Shown one piece after another: positions 44,794-56,612 of a stretch of 64,000 nucleotides of DNA. Location: the NCBI RefSeq assembly GCF_025028335.1, contig NZ_JAFEUW010000001.1, positions 1,860,001 through 1,924,000 on the forward strand. Direction: 5' to 3'. The stretch comes from Brachybacterium sillae. Its GTDB lineage: Bacteria; Actinomycetota; Actinomycetes; Actinomycetales; Dermabacteraceae. Made by a program: the position numbers and the translations under genes. Position 1 is the stretch's first letter. Every line of letters begins with the position of its first letter. The notes beneath the pieces are model-generated. The model had not been told where the DNA came from and made no database searches. It saw only the letters and a program-made list of their open reading frames with translations.

Positions 44794-45540
44794 TCAGTAC
44801 ACCAGCACGCGACGGCCGCTGACGAACCAGTTCAGACGCCACAGGTGGTCGGAGGCCGCCGTCGAGATCCGCGCGCACCCGTGCGAGGCGGGGTACGTCG
44901 GGATCGAGCTCGAACCGTGCACGGCCCAGCCCCGGTCGTAGTACGCCGGGCGGTACATCCTGCCGAGGGCAGCGGTGACCCAGCCCTGCTGGAAGCGGAA
45001 CATGCGGAAGTCGCCGGACGGGGTGGTGGCCGTCTTCCAGCGGCCACCGCTGTAGTACCGCTCGCCGCTGCCGGTGGAGGTGTTCAGGATCCAGCCGAGG
45101 CGCCCCTGGGAGGTGCAGATCAGCAGCTGGCGGGACTTGTCGATCTCGATGCCGGTGCCGGAGGTGATGCGCCGCGCGGGAACGATGCCGCGGTCGAGGA
45201 CGGCCCAGGTCTTCGGGCCGACGACGCCGTCGCGGCCGAGACCGGCCGCCTTCTGCAGCGCCCAGACGGCCTGCTGGGTGAGATGGCCGAAGGTGCCGTC
45301 GGGGGTGCCGCACCAGAACCGCAGGGCGTTCAGGCGCTTCTGCAGGGTCGTGACGGCGGTGCCCTTCATGCCGCGCTTGAGGGTGGGGCCACCGGCGAGC
45401 ACCGGCACCGTCGCCCCGGAGGTCAGGGCGGCGCCGAGAACCAGGCCGCCGACGCCCAGGGCGCGACGGCTGAGCAGGGGCTGCTCGGTGGTGCCGTCGG
45501 CGGTCGGGCCGGTGACCGGCAGCAGCGGAACGGGCGTCAT
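44794..45540 (-). CDS. L,D-transpeptidase with peptidoglycan-binding domain
   Basis: A 248-residue exported enzyme. A Tat-like signal is present (LLSRRALGVGGLVLGAALTSG), then a PG_binding_1 repeat (LKRGMKGTAVTTLQKRLNALR) and a YkuD domain with the catalytic motif in YPASHGCARIS. It forms 3-3 peptidoglycan cross-links or attaches proteins. ATG 45540 is preceded by GGGGGAG; the longer frame upstream is not needed. The enzyme stands alone, between fhaA and the divergent serine hydrolase. Confidence 0.9.
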   Translation of the reverse strand: MTPVPLLPVTGPTADGTTEQPLLSRRALGVGGLVLGAALTSGATVPVLAGGPTLKRGMKGTAVTTLQKRLNALRFWCGTPDGTFGHLTQQAVWALQKAAGLGRDGVVGPKTWAVLDRGIVPARRITSGTGIEIDKSRQLLICTSQGRLGWILNTSTGSGERYYSGGRWKTATTPSGDFRMFRFQQGWVTAALGRMYRPAYYDRGWAVHGSSSIPTYPASHGCARISTAASDHLWRLNWFVSGRRVLVY

Positions 45541-45676
45541 GACGGATCTCCCCCTCGGAGGTCGTGATGTCGGGACGACGCGCCCGGTACCCGTGATTGG
45601 TAGGGGCGTGGCAAGATCATTACCTGTTCTTGGGGGAAGTGCAAGGACCTCCCCCGGTGCGTGCGATCGTACGGGG

Positions 45677-47783
<2,107 letters not shown>

Positions 47784-47797
47784 CCCGCTGACGACGA

Positions 47798-47827
47798 AGC
47801 GCCCCCGGCCGATCGGCCGGGGGCGCT
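47798..47827. terminator. Bidirectional terminator hairpin after sqdB
   Basis: A perfect 30-bp palindrome, AGCGCCCCCGGCCGA followed directly by its complement. It lies between sqdB and the convergent Tat-exported protein gene. Confidence 0.8.
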
Positions 47828-47852
47828 GTCGTGTGGTGACGACGTGGGGGCC

Positions 47853-48815
47853 TCAGCAGGCCTTGTTGTACACCGTCGAGGTCGTGATGAGCTGATTGGT
47901 CAGCGTGGTGCTGGAGGCCATCCCGGCGGGCTGACCGGTGTAGCTGATGGTCGCCGACTGGACGTAGCTGGTGAGCGAGAAGGAGGTCCAGCCGTAGCTC
48001 GGGCTCACCTGGATGGTGGCCGGCATGATCTCCGTCTGCCCGTAGTAGATCGTGCCGCTCTGGATAACCTTTGAAGCGGTCTGGGTCGCCGTTGTCTTGT
48101 AGGTGATGGTGCCGGTGACCCTCACCGAGCCGTCGGCCAGCGTGGTGATGGTCGGGGCCGTGATCGACCAGGAGCCAGCAAGGGTTTGAAACGCCAGGTG
48201 TGTAGCGGTCGTGCGATTGACGGTAGTTCGGGTGCTGCTGAGGGCCTTGTTCCACAACTGCCCAGCGATGCGGATGTTCTGCGCCGTCCACATGGCGTTC
48301 GGGCCGGCCGGGATGATCACCTCGACCTCGGTGATGAACGTGGCGCCGGGCTGCAGCGTCGCGGTCGACCCCGCGACATAGCCGGTCCCCGTGTACGCAG
48401 ACGTGGTCGGCACGGACCACCAGAAGCCGGAGGAGGTCGCATAGGCGCCGTTCGCGCCGGAGGCCGAGTTCGTCACCGGCGTGAACGACCCCTCACCATT
48501 CCGGAAGAGGCCCGAGTTCGTGTAGCACTGCGAGGCGTCATTCCAGTTGATGTCGCTGTCGGGGTTGTTCCCGGCCTTCACGGCGGAGAAGTAGGCGGTG
48601 GGGGAGGTGGGGTGGATGGTGCCGGTGTTGTCGGTGCCGTTGTACCCCACGGTGCCACCGTTCATGCCGGTGGTGACGAACAGGCCGTACTCCGCCCCGG
48701 CCTTCACCTGAGAGGCCGCCAGGGCGGGGGTGGCGATCGCCACGGCCGCGGTCGGCGCGGTCCACGACACACCGCGCAGAAGGGCGCGGCGGCTGGGCTG
48801 GGTGGCGTTCGGCAT
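47853..48815 (-). CDS. Tat-exported protein of unknown function
   Basis: 320 residues. The N-terminus carries a twin-arginine-type signal (SRRALLRGVSWTAPTAAVAI, ending ATPALAAS). The mature part is rich in Thr, Ser, Gly and Tyr with a beta-strand look, two cysteines (SQCYTNSG and the terminal NKAC) and no catalytic motif. The composition suggests a surface or Ig-like beta-sandwich protein. GGAGGATCCC precedes the ATG. It lies between the two sulfolipid genes but on the opposite strand. I do not recognise it. Confidence 0.75.
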   Translation of the reverse strand: MPNATQPSRRALLRGVSWTAPTAAVAIATPALAASQVKAGAEYGLFVTTGMNGGTVGYNGTDNTGTIHPTSPTAYFSAVKAGNNPDSDINWNDASQCYTNSGLFRNGEGSFTPVTNSASGANGAYATSSGFWWSVPTTSAYTGTGYVAGSTATLQPGATFITEVEVIIPAGPNAMWTAQNIRIAGQLWNKALSSTRTTVNRTTATHLAFQTLAGSWSITAPTITTLADGSVRVTGTITYKTTATQTASKVIQSGTIYYGQTEIMPATIQVSPSYGWTSFSLTSYVQSATISYTGQPAGMASSTTLTNQLITTSTVYNKAC

Positions 48816-49064
48816 GGGATCCTCCAGGGAGTCTTCATAAATCTGGCGTCCCACGCGTCGCGGGACGAATCGGTCGACTCGGTCCATCCGAGCATTTTTC
48901 AGCGGTGTGTCACACCTGAGGGTCGAGTGATGCAGGTCATATCCACGACCGCCGGGTCGCCCGCGCGCCGTCTCCCCGTGCTGTCGGGCGCCGCCGGTCC
49001 CGCACGCAGACCGGGGACGACATAGGGTGGCGACGGCCCTGAGGCCCCCACGAAAGGACCGCCC
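48816..49064. promoter_or_regulatory. Divergent region, with a 13-bp palindrome
   Basis: About 249 bp between the Tat-exported protein gene and the glycosyltransferase. GGTGTGTCACACC at 48904-48916 is a perfect palindrome around a central T and might be an operator. GAAAGGA before the GTG at 49065 is a ribosome binding site. Nothing coding is seen. Confidence 0.35.
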
Positions 49065-50189
49065 GTGCGCATCGCCCTCGTCACCGAGACCTTCGTCCCC
49101 TCCGTCGACGGGGTGGTGACGCGCCTGCGGCACGCCGTCGAACGCTTCGTGGACCTCGGCCACGAGGTGATGGTGGTGGCGCCGGATCTCGGCGTGTACG
49201 AGCACCACGGGGCGCGGATCGTCGGCGTCCGCCCTGTCACGCTGCCGTTCTACAAGCACCGGCGCTTCACCCTGCCGAGCCCCACGGTCGACGGCATCAT
49301 CCGCGGCTTCCACCCGGACGTGGTGCATGCCGCCCAGCCGATCCTGCTGGCCAGCTCGGGGGCCTACGCCGCGCACCGGCAGGGCATCCCGCTGGTCGCC
49401 AGCTACCACACCCACCTGCCGCGGTACATGGACCTGTACCGCGGATGGACCTGGGGCAAGCCCGCCGTGTGGTGGCAGATCAAGCGCAACCACGCCCTGG
49501 CCGATCTCAATCTCGCCACCTCCGAGGCCATGAAGCAGGAGCTCGAGTCCCACGGCATCCCACGTCTGCACGTGCTGCGGCGGGGCGTGGACACCGAGGC
49601 CCACCACCCGCGTTTCGCCTCCGCGCAGATGCGTGAGCGCCTCACCCAGGGGCAGCCGCAGCGGAAACTGCTGGTGTTCGTCGGGCGCCTGGCGAAGGAG
49701 AAGGAGATCCACCGTCTGCGCTCCATGATGGATCGACGGGACGACGTGGCGCTCGCGATCGTCGGCGACGGCCCGTACCGGCGGGAGCTCGTGGAGCTGT
49801 TCGCCGGCACCCACACCCTGTTCCCCGGCTTCCTGGAGGGGGAGGAGCTCGCCAGTGCCTTCGCCTCCGCCGACGCCTTCGTCTTCCCCTCCGTCACGGA
49901 GACCCTCGGCCTGGTGATCCTCGAGGGCATGGCCTCCGGCCTGCCGGTGGTCGCCGCCCGCTCCGGCCCCACCCTCGAGCAGGTGACCGACGGGGTGAAC
50001 GGCCTGCTGTTCGACCACGACGACGAGGCCTCCCTCGATGCGGCGCTGAACCGCCTCGGCGATCCCGAGCTGCGCCGCAGCATCCGCGAGAACGCCCGCG
50101 CCGAGGCGGAGAAGTACTCCTGGGACAACGCCTCCGACGACCTGCTGCGCTACTACGAGATGGCGATCGAGAGGCATCGCCGCCCCTGA
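49065..50189 (+). CDS. GT4 glycosyltransferase, SqdX/SQD2-like
   Basis: A 374-residue membrane-associated glycosyltransferase. The N-terminus (RIALVTETFVPSVDGVVTRL) and acceptor-side SYHTHLPRYMDLY belong to the GT4 group of lipid glycosyltransferases. RFASAQMRERLTQGQP, GRLAKEKEI and the nucleotide-sugar site ETLGLVILEGMASGLPVV follow the SQD2 (sulfoquinovosyltransferase) pattern, including the spacing. With sqdB next door, UDP-sulfoquinovose:diacylglycerol transfer is the best guess. A mannosyl- or glucosyltransferase (MgtA-like) is the alternative. Confidence 0.8.
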   Translation: MRIALVTETFVPSVDGVVTRLRHAVERFVDLGHEVMVVAPDLGVYEHHGARIVGVRPVTLPFYKHRRFTLPSPTVDGIIRGFHPDVVHAAQPILLASSGAYAAHRQGIPLVASYHTHLPRYMDLYRGWTWGKPAVWWQIKRNHALADLNLATSEAMKQELESHGIPRLHVLRRGVDTEAHHPRFASAQMRERLTQGQPQRKLLVFVGRLAKEKEIHRLRSMMDRRDDVALAIVGDGPYRRELVELFAGTHTLFPGFLEGEELASAFASADAFVFPSVTETLGLVILEGMASGLPVVAARSGPTLEQVTDGVNGLLFDHDDEASLDAALNRLGDPELRRSIRENARAEAEKYSWDNASDDLLRYYEMAIERHRRP

Positions 50190-50246
50190 CCTGCACCGGG
50201 GCCGAAGGTCCCGGGACCCCAGTCCCGGTGGTGCTGGGATCGGGGT

Positions 50247-51818
50247 ATGCAGATCGCGATCGGCCGTGAGGCCGCCCCCGAGGAGCGTCGCGCCGCTGCG
50301 ACGCCCGCCACCGTGACGGCGCTGCTGACCCTGGGCTATGACGTCCTGGTGGAGTCCGGAGCCGGGGAACGCGCCGCCTTCCCGGATTCCGCCTACCGCG
50401 ACGCCGGCGCACGCATCACCGACGATGAGCGCGAGGTCTGGGGCAGCGACATCGTCCTGGGTGTCAATGAACCCACCCGCGAGCAGGTCTCCTGGATGCG
50501 CCAGGGCGCCGTGCTCGCCACCTTCCTCCATCCCGCGCAGTATCCGCAGCTGGTGGAGGCGCTCCGGGCGCAGGGCGTCACCGCCCTCGCCATGGACATG
50601 GTGCCGCGCATCTCCCGCGCCCAGTCCCTGGACGCCCTCAGCTCTATGGCCAACATCTCCGGCTATCGCGCCGTGGTGGAGGCCGCCTCCCGCTTCGGCC
50701 GCTTCTTCGCCGGTCAGGTGACCGCCGCCGGCAAGGTGCCGCCCGCCACCGTGTTCGTCATCGGCACGGGTGTCGCCGGGTTGGCGGCGATCGGTGCCGC
50801 CAACGGGCTGGGCGCCCAGGTGAAGGCCACCGACGTGCGGCCCGAGACCGCCGAGCAGGTGCGCTCCATGGGCGCCGAGTTCGTGGCGATCCGCGGCGCC
50901 GAACAGCAGGTGTCCTCCGACGGCTACGCCAAGGAGGCCAGCGCCGACCAGGCCGCCCGCGCCGCGGAACTGTACGCCGAGCAGACCGCCCTGGCCGACA
51001 TCGTCATCACCACCGCCTCGATCCCCGGCAGACCGTCCCCACGGTTGCTGACGGCCGAGATGGTCGCGGCGATGAAACCCGGCAGCGTGATCGTGGACCT
51101 CGCCGCCCTCGGTGGCGGCAACTGCGAGCTGACCCGCCCCGGGGAGACCGTCACCACCGACAACGGGGTGACGATCATCGGCTGGACCGACATGCCCTCG
51201 CGTTTGCCGGGGCAGTCCTCCCAGCTGTACGGCACGAACCTCGTGAACCTTCTGAAGCTGCTGACGCCCGGCAAGGACGGGCAGCTGGTGCTGGATCTCG
51301 AGGACGTCGTGCAGCGCACCATGTGTGTCGCCCACGCCGGGGAGGTGCTGTTCCCGCCGCCGCCGGTGCAGGTCGCCGCGACTCCTGCTCCCGCCGGGGG
51401 GGCTGCCGGGGCCGCCGGGTCGGGCTCGACCGCGGCGCCCGCGGCGGAGGCCGCCCCCGCGAAGGCCCCGCGACCGTGGCAGCTCACCTACGCCGCCGTG
51501 GTCGCCTGCGGGCTCGCGTTCATCCTGCTGTCGCTGGTCACCCCGGCCGCGTTCCTCGGGCACTTCTGGGTGTTCGCCCTCGCCGTGATCGTCGGGTACT
51601 ACGTGGTGTGGCGCGTCAGCCACGCCCTGCACACCCCGCTCATGAGCGTCACCAACGCCGTGAGCGGCATCATCATCGTCGGCGCGATCCTCCAGATCAC
51701 GAGCGACAACCTGCTGGTCAAAGCACTGGCCTTCCTGGCGATGCTGATCGCGACGATCAACATCGTCGGCGGCTTCGCCGTCACCCAGCGCATGCTCACC
51801 ATGTTCAGGAGGGGCTGA
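50247..51818 (+). CDS. pntA: Proton-translocating NAD(P) transhydrogenase, alpha subunit
   Basis: A 523-residue full-length alpha subunit. The NAD-binding domain I ([20 protein letters not shown], then [19 protein letters not shown] and [13 protein letters not shown]) is fused through an Ala/Pro linker to the membrane segment at the C-terminus ([21 protein letters not shown]), with four helices. Many actinobacteria split this into PntAa and PntAb; here they are one chain. It transfers hydride from NADH to NADP, driven by the proton gradient. pntB follows after 1 bp. Confidence 0.96.
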   Translation: MQIAIGREAAPEERRAAATPATVTALLTLGYDVLVESGAGERAAFPDSAYRDAGARITDDEREVWGSDIVLGVNEPTREQVSWMRQGAVLATFLHPAQYPQLVEALRAQGVTALAMDMVPRISRAQSLDALSSMANISGYRAVVEAASRFGRFFAGQVTAAGKVPPATVFVIGTGVAGLAAIGAANGLGAQVKATDVRPETAEQVRSMGAEFVAIRGAEQQVSSDGYAKEASADQAARAAELYAEQTALADIVITTASIPGRPSPRLLTAEMVAAMKPGSVIVDLAALGGGNCELTRPGETVTTDNGVTIIGWTDMPSRLPGQSSQLYGTNLVNLLKLLTPGKDGQLVLDLEDVVQRTMCVAHAGEVLFPPPPVQVAATPAPAGGAAGAAGSGSTAAPAAEAAPAKAPRPWQLTYAAVVACGLAFILLSLVTPAAFLGHFWVFALAVIVGYYVVWRVSHALHTPLMSVTNAVSGIIIVGAILQITSDNLLVKALAFLAMLIATINIVGGFAVTQRMLTMFRRG

Positions 51819-51819
51819 G

Positions 51820-53298
51820 ATGGACCCGCTGATGCTCGCCGGGGCGCTCAACGCCTCGTACCTCGTCGCCGCCGTGCTGTTCGTGCTGGCGCTGGCGGGG
51901 CTGTCCACCCACGAGACCTCGAAGATGGGCAACGCCTTCGGGGTCACCGGCATGGCGATCGCCCTGGTCGCCGCGCTGGTCCAGTCCTTCGTCTACGCCC
52001 CCGACCGCTCCGCCGGGAACCTCACGCTGTCGGCCGCCCTGGTGGTGGTCGCCATGCTGATCGGAGGCGCCATCGGCCTGTGGCGGGCGCTGAAGGTCGA
52101 GATGACCGGGATGCCGGAGCTGGTGGCGCTGCTGCACTCCTTCGTCGGTGCGGCCGCGGTGCTCGTCGGCTTCGGTTCGTTCATCGAATCGGTGCCCGCG
52201 CAGCTCGCCACCGGTCCCGATCGCATCCACCTGGTCGAGGTGTTCCTCGGGGTGCTCATCGGTGCGGTCACCTTCACCGGTTCCCTCGTCGCCTTCGGCA
52301 AGCTCAACGGCAGGCTGCCCAGCAAGCCGCTGACTCTGCCCGGCCGCAACTGGCTGAACCTCGGGGCGCTGCTGGTGGCTCTGCTGCTCGGCGTGGTCTT
52401 CACCGTCGTCCCGGTGGTGTGGTTGCAGGCGCTGTGCCTGGTGCTGATCACCCTCATCGCGCTGGCGCTCGGCATCCACCTGGTGGCCGCGATCGGCGGC
52501 GCCGACATGCCCGTGGTCGTGTCGATGCTGAACTCGTACTCCGGGTGGGCGGCGGCCGCCGCCGGCTTCATGCTCGGCATCGACGTTCTGATCGTGACGG
52601 GCGCGCTGGTCGGCGCCTCCGGCGCGATCCTCTCCTACATCATGTGCAAGGCCATGAACCGGTCCTTCGTCTCCGTGATCCTCGGCGGTTTCGGGGCGGA
52701 GTCCTCCTCGGGCTCCGAGCAGGTGGACGGGCAGATCCACGAGGCGACGGCGGTGCAGGTGGCGCAGGAGCTCGCCGCGGCCCGCAGTGTCATCATCGTG
52801 CCCGGCTACGGCATGGCGGTGGCGCAGGCCCAGTACCCCGTCGCCCAGCTGACGGAGCGTCTGCGAGCCCGCGGCACCGAGGTGCGCTTCGGCATCCACC
52901 CGGTGGCGGGCCGCCTGCCCGGGCACATGAACGTGCTGCTGGCGGAGGCCAAGGTGCCGTACGACATCGTGCTGGAGATGGACGAGATCAACGACGACTT
53001 CGCCGACACCGACGTGGTCCTCGTGATCGGGGCGAACGACACCGTGAACCCCGCCGCCACCGAGCCCGGCTCGCCGATCGCGGGCATGCCGGTGCTGCGC
53101 GTGTGGGAGGCCCGCCGCACGGTGGTGTTCAAGCGCTCCATGGGTGCCGGATACGCCGGGGTGCAGAACCCGCTGTTCTTCCACGAGAACACCGAGATGC
53201 TGTTCGGCGACGCCAAGGCCTCCGTCGAGGCCCTGCTGTCCGGTCTCGACGAGGCCACCGGCGGCGCTCAGGCCGCCCCGGCTCTCGCGACCGCCTGA
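51820..53298 (+). CDS. pntB: Proton-translocating NAD(P) transhydrogenase, beta subunit
   Basis: 492 residues. About nine membrane helices in the N-terminal 270 residues form the proton channel ([20 protein letters not shown]). The C-terminal NADP-binding domain III has [37 protein letters not shown] and [12 protein letters not shown], all standard. ATG 51820 directly follows the pntA stop. Confidence 0.97.
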   Translation: MDPLMLAGALNASYLVAAVLFVLALAGLSTHETSKMGNAFGVTGMAIALVAALVQSFVYAPDRSAGNLTLSAALVVVAMLIGGAIGLWRALKVEMTGMPELVALLHSFVGAAAVLVGFGSFIESVPAQLATGPDRIHLVEVFLGVLIGAVTFTGSLVAFGKLNGRLPSKPLTLPGRNWLNLGALLVALLLGVVFTVVPVVWLQALCLVLITLIALALGIHLVAAIGGADMPVVVSMLNSYSGWAAAAAGFMLGIDVLIVTGALVGASGAILSYIMCKAMNRSFVSVILGGFGAESSSGSEQVDGQIHEATAVQVAQELAAARSVIIVPGYGMAVAQAQYPVAQLTERLRARGTEVRFGIHPVAGRLPGHMNVLLAEAKVPYDIVLEMDEINDDFADTDVVLVIGANDTVNPAATEPGSPIAGMPVLRVWEARRTVVFKRSMGAGYAGVQNPLFFHENTEMLFGDAKASVEALLSGLDEATGGAQAAPALATA

Positions 53299-53352
53299 CG
53301 GCGCCCGGGCCACTCCGCGCAGTGGCACCTGGTCAACCCCGCGCAGTGGCGC

Positions 53353-53411
53353 GAGCGTGGAGGATTTCGTGGGGAATCGCAGTCCGATTCCCCACGAAAT
53401 CCTCCACGCTC
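53353..53411. terminator. Perfect 27-bp hairpin between pntB and hemL
   Basis: 53353-53379 and 53385-53411 are perfect complements with a CAGTC loop. It lies between the convergent pntB and hemL, 55 bp after pntB. Its sequence differs from the three-copy palindromic repeat family, but the length and loop size are alike. There is no T-run on either side. Confidence 0.8.
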
Positions 53412-53412
53412 T

Positions 53413-53476
53413 GGTGTGACGCGTGCCAGGTGCGACCCGTGTCAGGTGCGACCCGTGCCAGGTGCGACGCGTGGAG
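53413..53476 (+). repeat. Four tandem 16-bp units
   Basis: GGTGTGACGCGTGCCA, GGTGCGACCCGTGTCA, GGTGCGACCCGTGCCA and GGTGCGACGCGTGGAG follow each other directly after the hairpin. They are non-coding. Confidence 0.85.
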
Positions 53477-53495
53477 GGTCCGCCCCGATCCTCGC

Positions 53496-54845
53496 TCAGC
53501 CCTGCGCGGCGGCGGCCCGGGCCGCCGCCGGCAGGGCTTCGCCGATCCGGTCCAGCACCGCGTCGTCGTGGGCGGTGGAGAGGAACCACGCCTCGAAGGC
53601 CGACGGCGGCAGGTACACCCCGGCGTCGAGCAGGCTGTGGAAGAACCGTGAGAAGGCGGCGGTGTCCTGATCCTTCGCGTCCTCGTACGTCACCACCGGC
53701 CGGTCGCGGAAGAACACCGAGAACAGGGTGCCGGTGCGCTGGATGACGTGGGGCACTCCCGCGGCGGTCAGCGCCTCGCCGACCATGCCGGTGAGGACGT
53801 CGGCCGCGCGGTTCAGCTGCACGTAGGCGGCGTCGTCGAGCCCGGCGAGGGTGGCCAGACCCGCAGCGGTCGCCAGCGGGTTCCCCGAGAGCGTGCCCGC
53901 CTGGTACACGGGACCGGCCGGTGCCAGCAGGGCCATGACGTCGGCGCGGCCGCCGAAGGCGCCGACCGGCAGACCCCCGCCGATCACCTTGCCGAAGGTC
54001 AGCAGATCCGGGGCCCACTCCTCGCTGCCGTCGAGCCCGTAGTGGCCCTCCCGGGAGGCGCGGAAGCCCGTGAGCACCTCATCGGAGATCAGCAGGGCGC
54101 CGGCGGCATGCGCGGTCTCGGCGAGTAGCTGGTTGAAGCCGATCTCGCGGCCGTCCTCGGTGAGGACGGTCGGCGGCGCCACCACCCCCATGTTCGCGGG
54201 GGCCGCCTCGGTGATGATCGCGGCGATCTCCCCGCCGCGGGTCGCCATCAGGGTGCGCAGGGCATCGACGTCGCCGTACGGCAGCACCACGGTGTCCTTC
54301 GCGGCGGCGGCGGTCACGCCCGCGCTGCCGGGCATGCCGAAGGTCGCGACGCCGCTGCCGGCCTCCGCCAGCAGGGCGTCGGCGTGGCCGTGGTAGCAAC
54401 CGGCAAACTTCACGATCACATCGCGCCCGGTGAACGCCCGGGCCAGACGCAGCGCGCTCATGGTCGCCTCGGTGCCGGAGTTGACCAGCCGCAGCGACTC
54501 CACCGGCCGGATACGGTCGATGACGGCCTCGGCCAGGTTCACCTCCCCGGCCTGTGGCGCCCCGAAGGACAGGCCGCGGCCGGCGGCCTCCCGCACCGCC
54601 TCCACCACGGCGTCATGCGCGTGCCCGAGGATCATCGGCCCCCAGGAGCCGACCAGGTCGACGTACTCGCGGCCGTCGACGTCCTGCAGCAGCGCACCCC
54701 GGGCCGAGGCCAGGAACGGCGGGGTGCCGCCGACGGATCCGAAGGCACGCACCGGCGAGTTCACCCCGGAGGGGATGACGCGGCGGGCGCGGGCGAACAG
54801 CTCCTCGGATAGGCCTCCGGGCGTGGGGGTGGCGTACTGCGGCAT
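53496..54845 (-). CDS. hemL: Glutamate-1-semialdehyde 2,1-aminomutase
   Basis: Converts glutamate-1-semialdehyde to 5-aminolevulinate with PLP. It is 449 residues. Motifs: the N-terminal [47 protein letters not shown], and the PLP lysine in [19 protein letters not shown] (about residue 285). CGAGGAG precedes the ATG at 54845. It is the last gene of the hem operon, 31 bp after hemB. Confidence 0.97.
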   Translation of the reverse strand: MPQYATPTPGGLSEELFARARRVIPSGVNSPVRAFGSVGGTPPFLASARGALLQDVDGREYVDLVGSWGPMILGHAHDAVVEAVREAAGRGLSFGAPQAGEVNLAEAVIDRIRPVESLRLVNSGTEATMSALRLARAFTGRDVIVKFAGCYHGHADALLAEAGSGVATFGMPGSAGVTAAAAKDTVVLPYGDVDALRTLMATRGGEIAAIITEAAPANMGVVAPPTVLTEDGREIGFNQLLAETAHAAGALLISDEVLTGFRASREGHYGLDGSEEWAPDLLTFGKVIGGGLPVGAFGGRADVMALLAPAGPVYQAGTLSGNPLATAAGLATLAGLDDAAYVQLNRAADVLTGMVGEALTAAGVPHVIQRTGTLFSVFFRDRPVVTYEDAKDQDTAAFSRFFHSLLDAGVYLPPSAFEAWFLSTAHDDAVLDRIGEALPAAARAAAAQG

Positions 54846-54876
54846 GGGAATCTCCTCGGGTGGGGCGCGGATCGGG

Positions 54877-55884
54877 TCAGGAGAACTCGGCGAGCTGCTC
54901 GGGCAGGCCGTCGCGCAGCCAGCCCGCGACCTCGCTCGCGTAGTAGGTGAGCACCGTGGTGGCCCCGGCGCGACGGAAGGACAGCAGGGATTCCAGCACG
55001 GCACGGTCCCGCTCGATCCAGCCCTGGGCGGCGGCGGCCTCGATCATGGCGTACTCGCCGGAGACCTGGTACGCGCCGACGGGCACCGGGGAGACCTCCG
55101 CGACTGCCCGCAGCACATCGAGGTACGGCAGGCCGGGCTTGACCATCACCAGGTCGGCGCCCTCGGCGAGGTCCAGCTCCAGCTCGTGCAGGGCCTCGCG
55201 CAGGTTTCCCGGGTCCATCTGGTAGGTGCGGCGGTCGCCCTGCAGACTGGAGTCGACGGCCTCCCGGAACGGCCCGTAGAAGGAGCTTGCGTACTTCACG
55301 GTGTACGCGAACAGGCCGACGTCCCGGTGTCCCGCCTGGTCGAGCACCTCCCGCACCGCCGCGACCTGCCCGTCCATCATCCCCGACGGCCCCAGCAGGT
55401 GCGCCCCGGCCTCCGCCTGGGCGAGGGCCATGGCGCCGTACCGCTCCAGGGTGGCGTCGTTGTCGACGCGCCCGGCGTCGTCGAGCACCCCGCAGTGCCC
55501 GTGGTCGGTGAACTCGTCCAGGCACAGGTCGGCCATCAGCACCGTGTCGTCCCCGAGCTCGCGGCGCAGCCGCGCGAGCGCCCGGTTCAGCACCCCCTGG
55601 GGGTCGTCGGCCCCGGAACCACGGGCGTCCTTCTCCTCGGGGATGCCGAACAGCATCAGCCCGCCGACGCCGCGCTCCACGGCCTCCACGGCCGCCGCGA
55701 CCAGGGTGTCCTCGGTGTGCTGCACCACGCCGGGCATGGAGGCGATGGGGCGGGGATCCCTCGCCCCCTCCCGCACGAACATCGGCAGCACCAGGTCCTG
55801 CGCGCGGACGGTGTGCTCCCGTACGAGGCTGCGCAGCGGCGCGGTGGCGCGCAGACGGCGGGGACGGATGACGGGACGCTGCAT
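54877..55884 (-). CDS. hemB: Porphobilinogen synthase
   Basis: Condenses two 5-aminolevulinates to porphobilinogen; 335 residues. The metal-site segment [16 protein letters not shown] has Asp and Leu where the zinc enzymes carry a cysteine trio, so it is of the magnesium-dependent or mixed type. The two Schiff-base lysines are in [15 protein letters not shown] and [13 protein letters not shown]. The start overlaps the hemD stop (ATGA). Confidence 0.96.
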   Translation of the reverse strand: MQRPVIRPRRLRATAPLRSLVREHTVRAQDLVLPMFVREGARDPRPIASMPGVVQHTEDTLVAAAVEAVERGVGGLMLFGIPEEKDARGSGADDPQGVLNRALARLRRELGDDTVLMADLCLDEFTDHGHCGVLDDAGRVDNDATLERYGAMALAQAEAGAHLLGPSGMMDGQVAAVREVLDQAGHRDVGLFAYTVKYASSFYGPFREAVDSSLQGDRRTYQMDPGNLREALHELELDLAEGADLVMVKPGLPYLDVLRAVAEVSPVPVGAYQVSGEYAMIEAAAAQGWIERDRAVLESLLSFRRAGATTVLTYYASEVAGWLRDGLPEQLAEFS

Positions 55885-56612
55885 CAGGACTCCTCGATCT
55901 CCATGGCCGACAGGATCGCTGCGGCGAGGCCCTCATCGCCGGGGGCGGCGGCTTCGGCGTGCACGGTGAGGCCGGCCTCCTGCGCGGCGCGGGTGGTGAC
56001 CGGCCCGATGCTCACCACGCTGATGGAGCGGTGGATGGCCAGCTGGGCGACCATCCGGGCGATCATGCCGCTGGTCAGCACCACGGCTGCGAACCCGCCG
56101 GTGCGCAGGCGCGCCACCACCTCCGGGCCGAGCGGCAGGCTACGGGGCCGGTACGCGATCTCCTGCTGCACGGTGTGCCCGGCGGCGGTCAGACCCTCAC
56201 GGACGGTGGGCGCGGCGGCGGAGCTGGCGGGGAACAGCACCCGGGAGGGCCCCGCCGGCATGGCCTCCACCAGGGCGGCACCGGTGCCGGCGGCGGTGCG
56301 GGTCACCGCCCAGCCGGCATCCCGGGCGGCCTGCGCGGTGGTCTCCCCGACCGCCGAGACCTCGGTGCCTGCCGGCACCGTCGCGTCGAGCGCCTGCAGG
56401 GCCTGCACGGCGGCGGGGCTGGTGAGGACCAGGTGGTCGAAGGCGCCGGCGCGCAGGTCCGCGACGGCCTCCCGCAGATCCGTGTCGTGTTCGAGGCGCA
56501 GCTCCAGGGCGGGGTGGTGCTCCACCGGGAACGGCAGCAGTTCGGCCAGACGGCCGGGTCGGTCGGCGGGCCGCAGCAGCAGCACGGGCGGCAGGGTGGG
56601 CGTGGTGTTCAT
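55884..56612 (-). CDS. hemD: Uroporphyrinogen-III synthase, second of two adjacent copies
   Basis: A 242-residue protein of the HemD fold. It has the two-domain U3S pattern: FDHLVLTSPAAVQAL in the first domain, an interdomain Tyr in IAYRPRSLP, and FAAVVLTSGMIARMV in the second. Uroporphyrinogen-III synthase closes and inverts ring D of hydroxymethylbilane. It overlaps hemB and the upstream hemD-like gene by 3-4 nt. Of the two copies this keeps both TS motifs best, so I take it as the more likely active enzyme. Confidence 0.85.
   Translation of the reverse strand: MNTTPTLPPVLLLRPADRPGRLAELLPFPVEHHPALELRLEHDTDLREAVADLRAGAFDHLVLTSPAAVQALQALDATVPAGTEVSAVGETTAQAARDAGWAVTRTAAGTGAALVEAMPAGPSRVLFPASSAAAPTVREGLTAAGHTVQQEIAYRPRSLPLGPEVVARLRTGGFAAVVLTSGMIARMVAQLAIHRSISVVSIGPVTTRAAQEAGLTVHAEAAAPGDEGLAAAILSAMEIEES

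Noticed and set aside
48816-51953. A very long minus-strand frame continuing upstream of the Tat-exported protein
   Set aside because: Only the part from 48815 down has a signal peptide, ribosome binding site and plausible composition; the rest is antisense to the glycosyltransferase and pntA.
53353-53411. Fourth copy of the palindromic repeat family
   Set aside because: Its stem has no sequence match to the TGACGTGTCT core; only length and loop size are alike, so it is listed separately.
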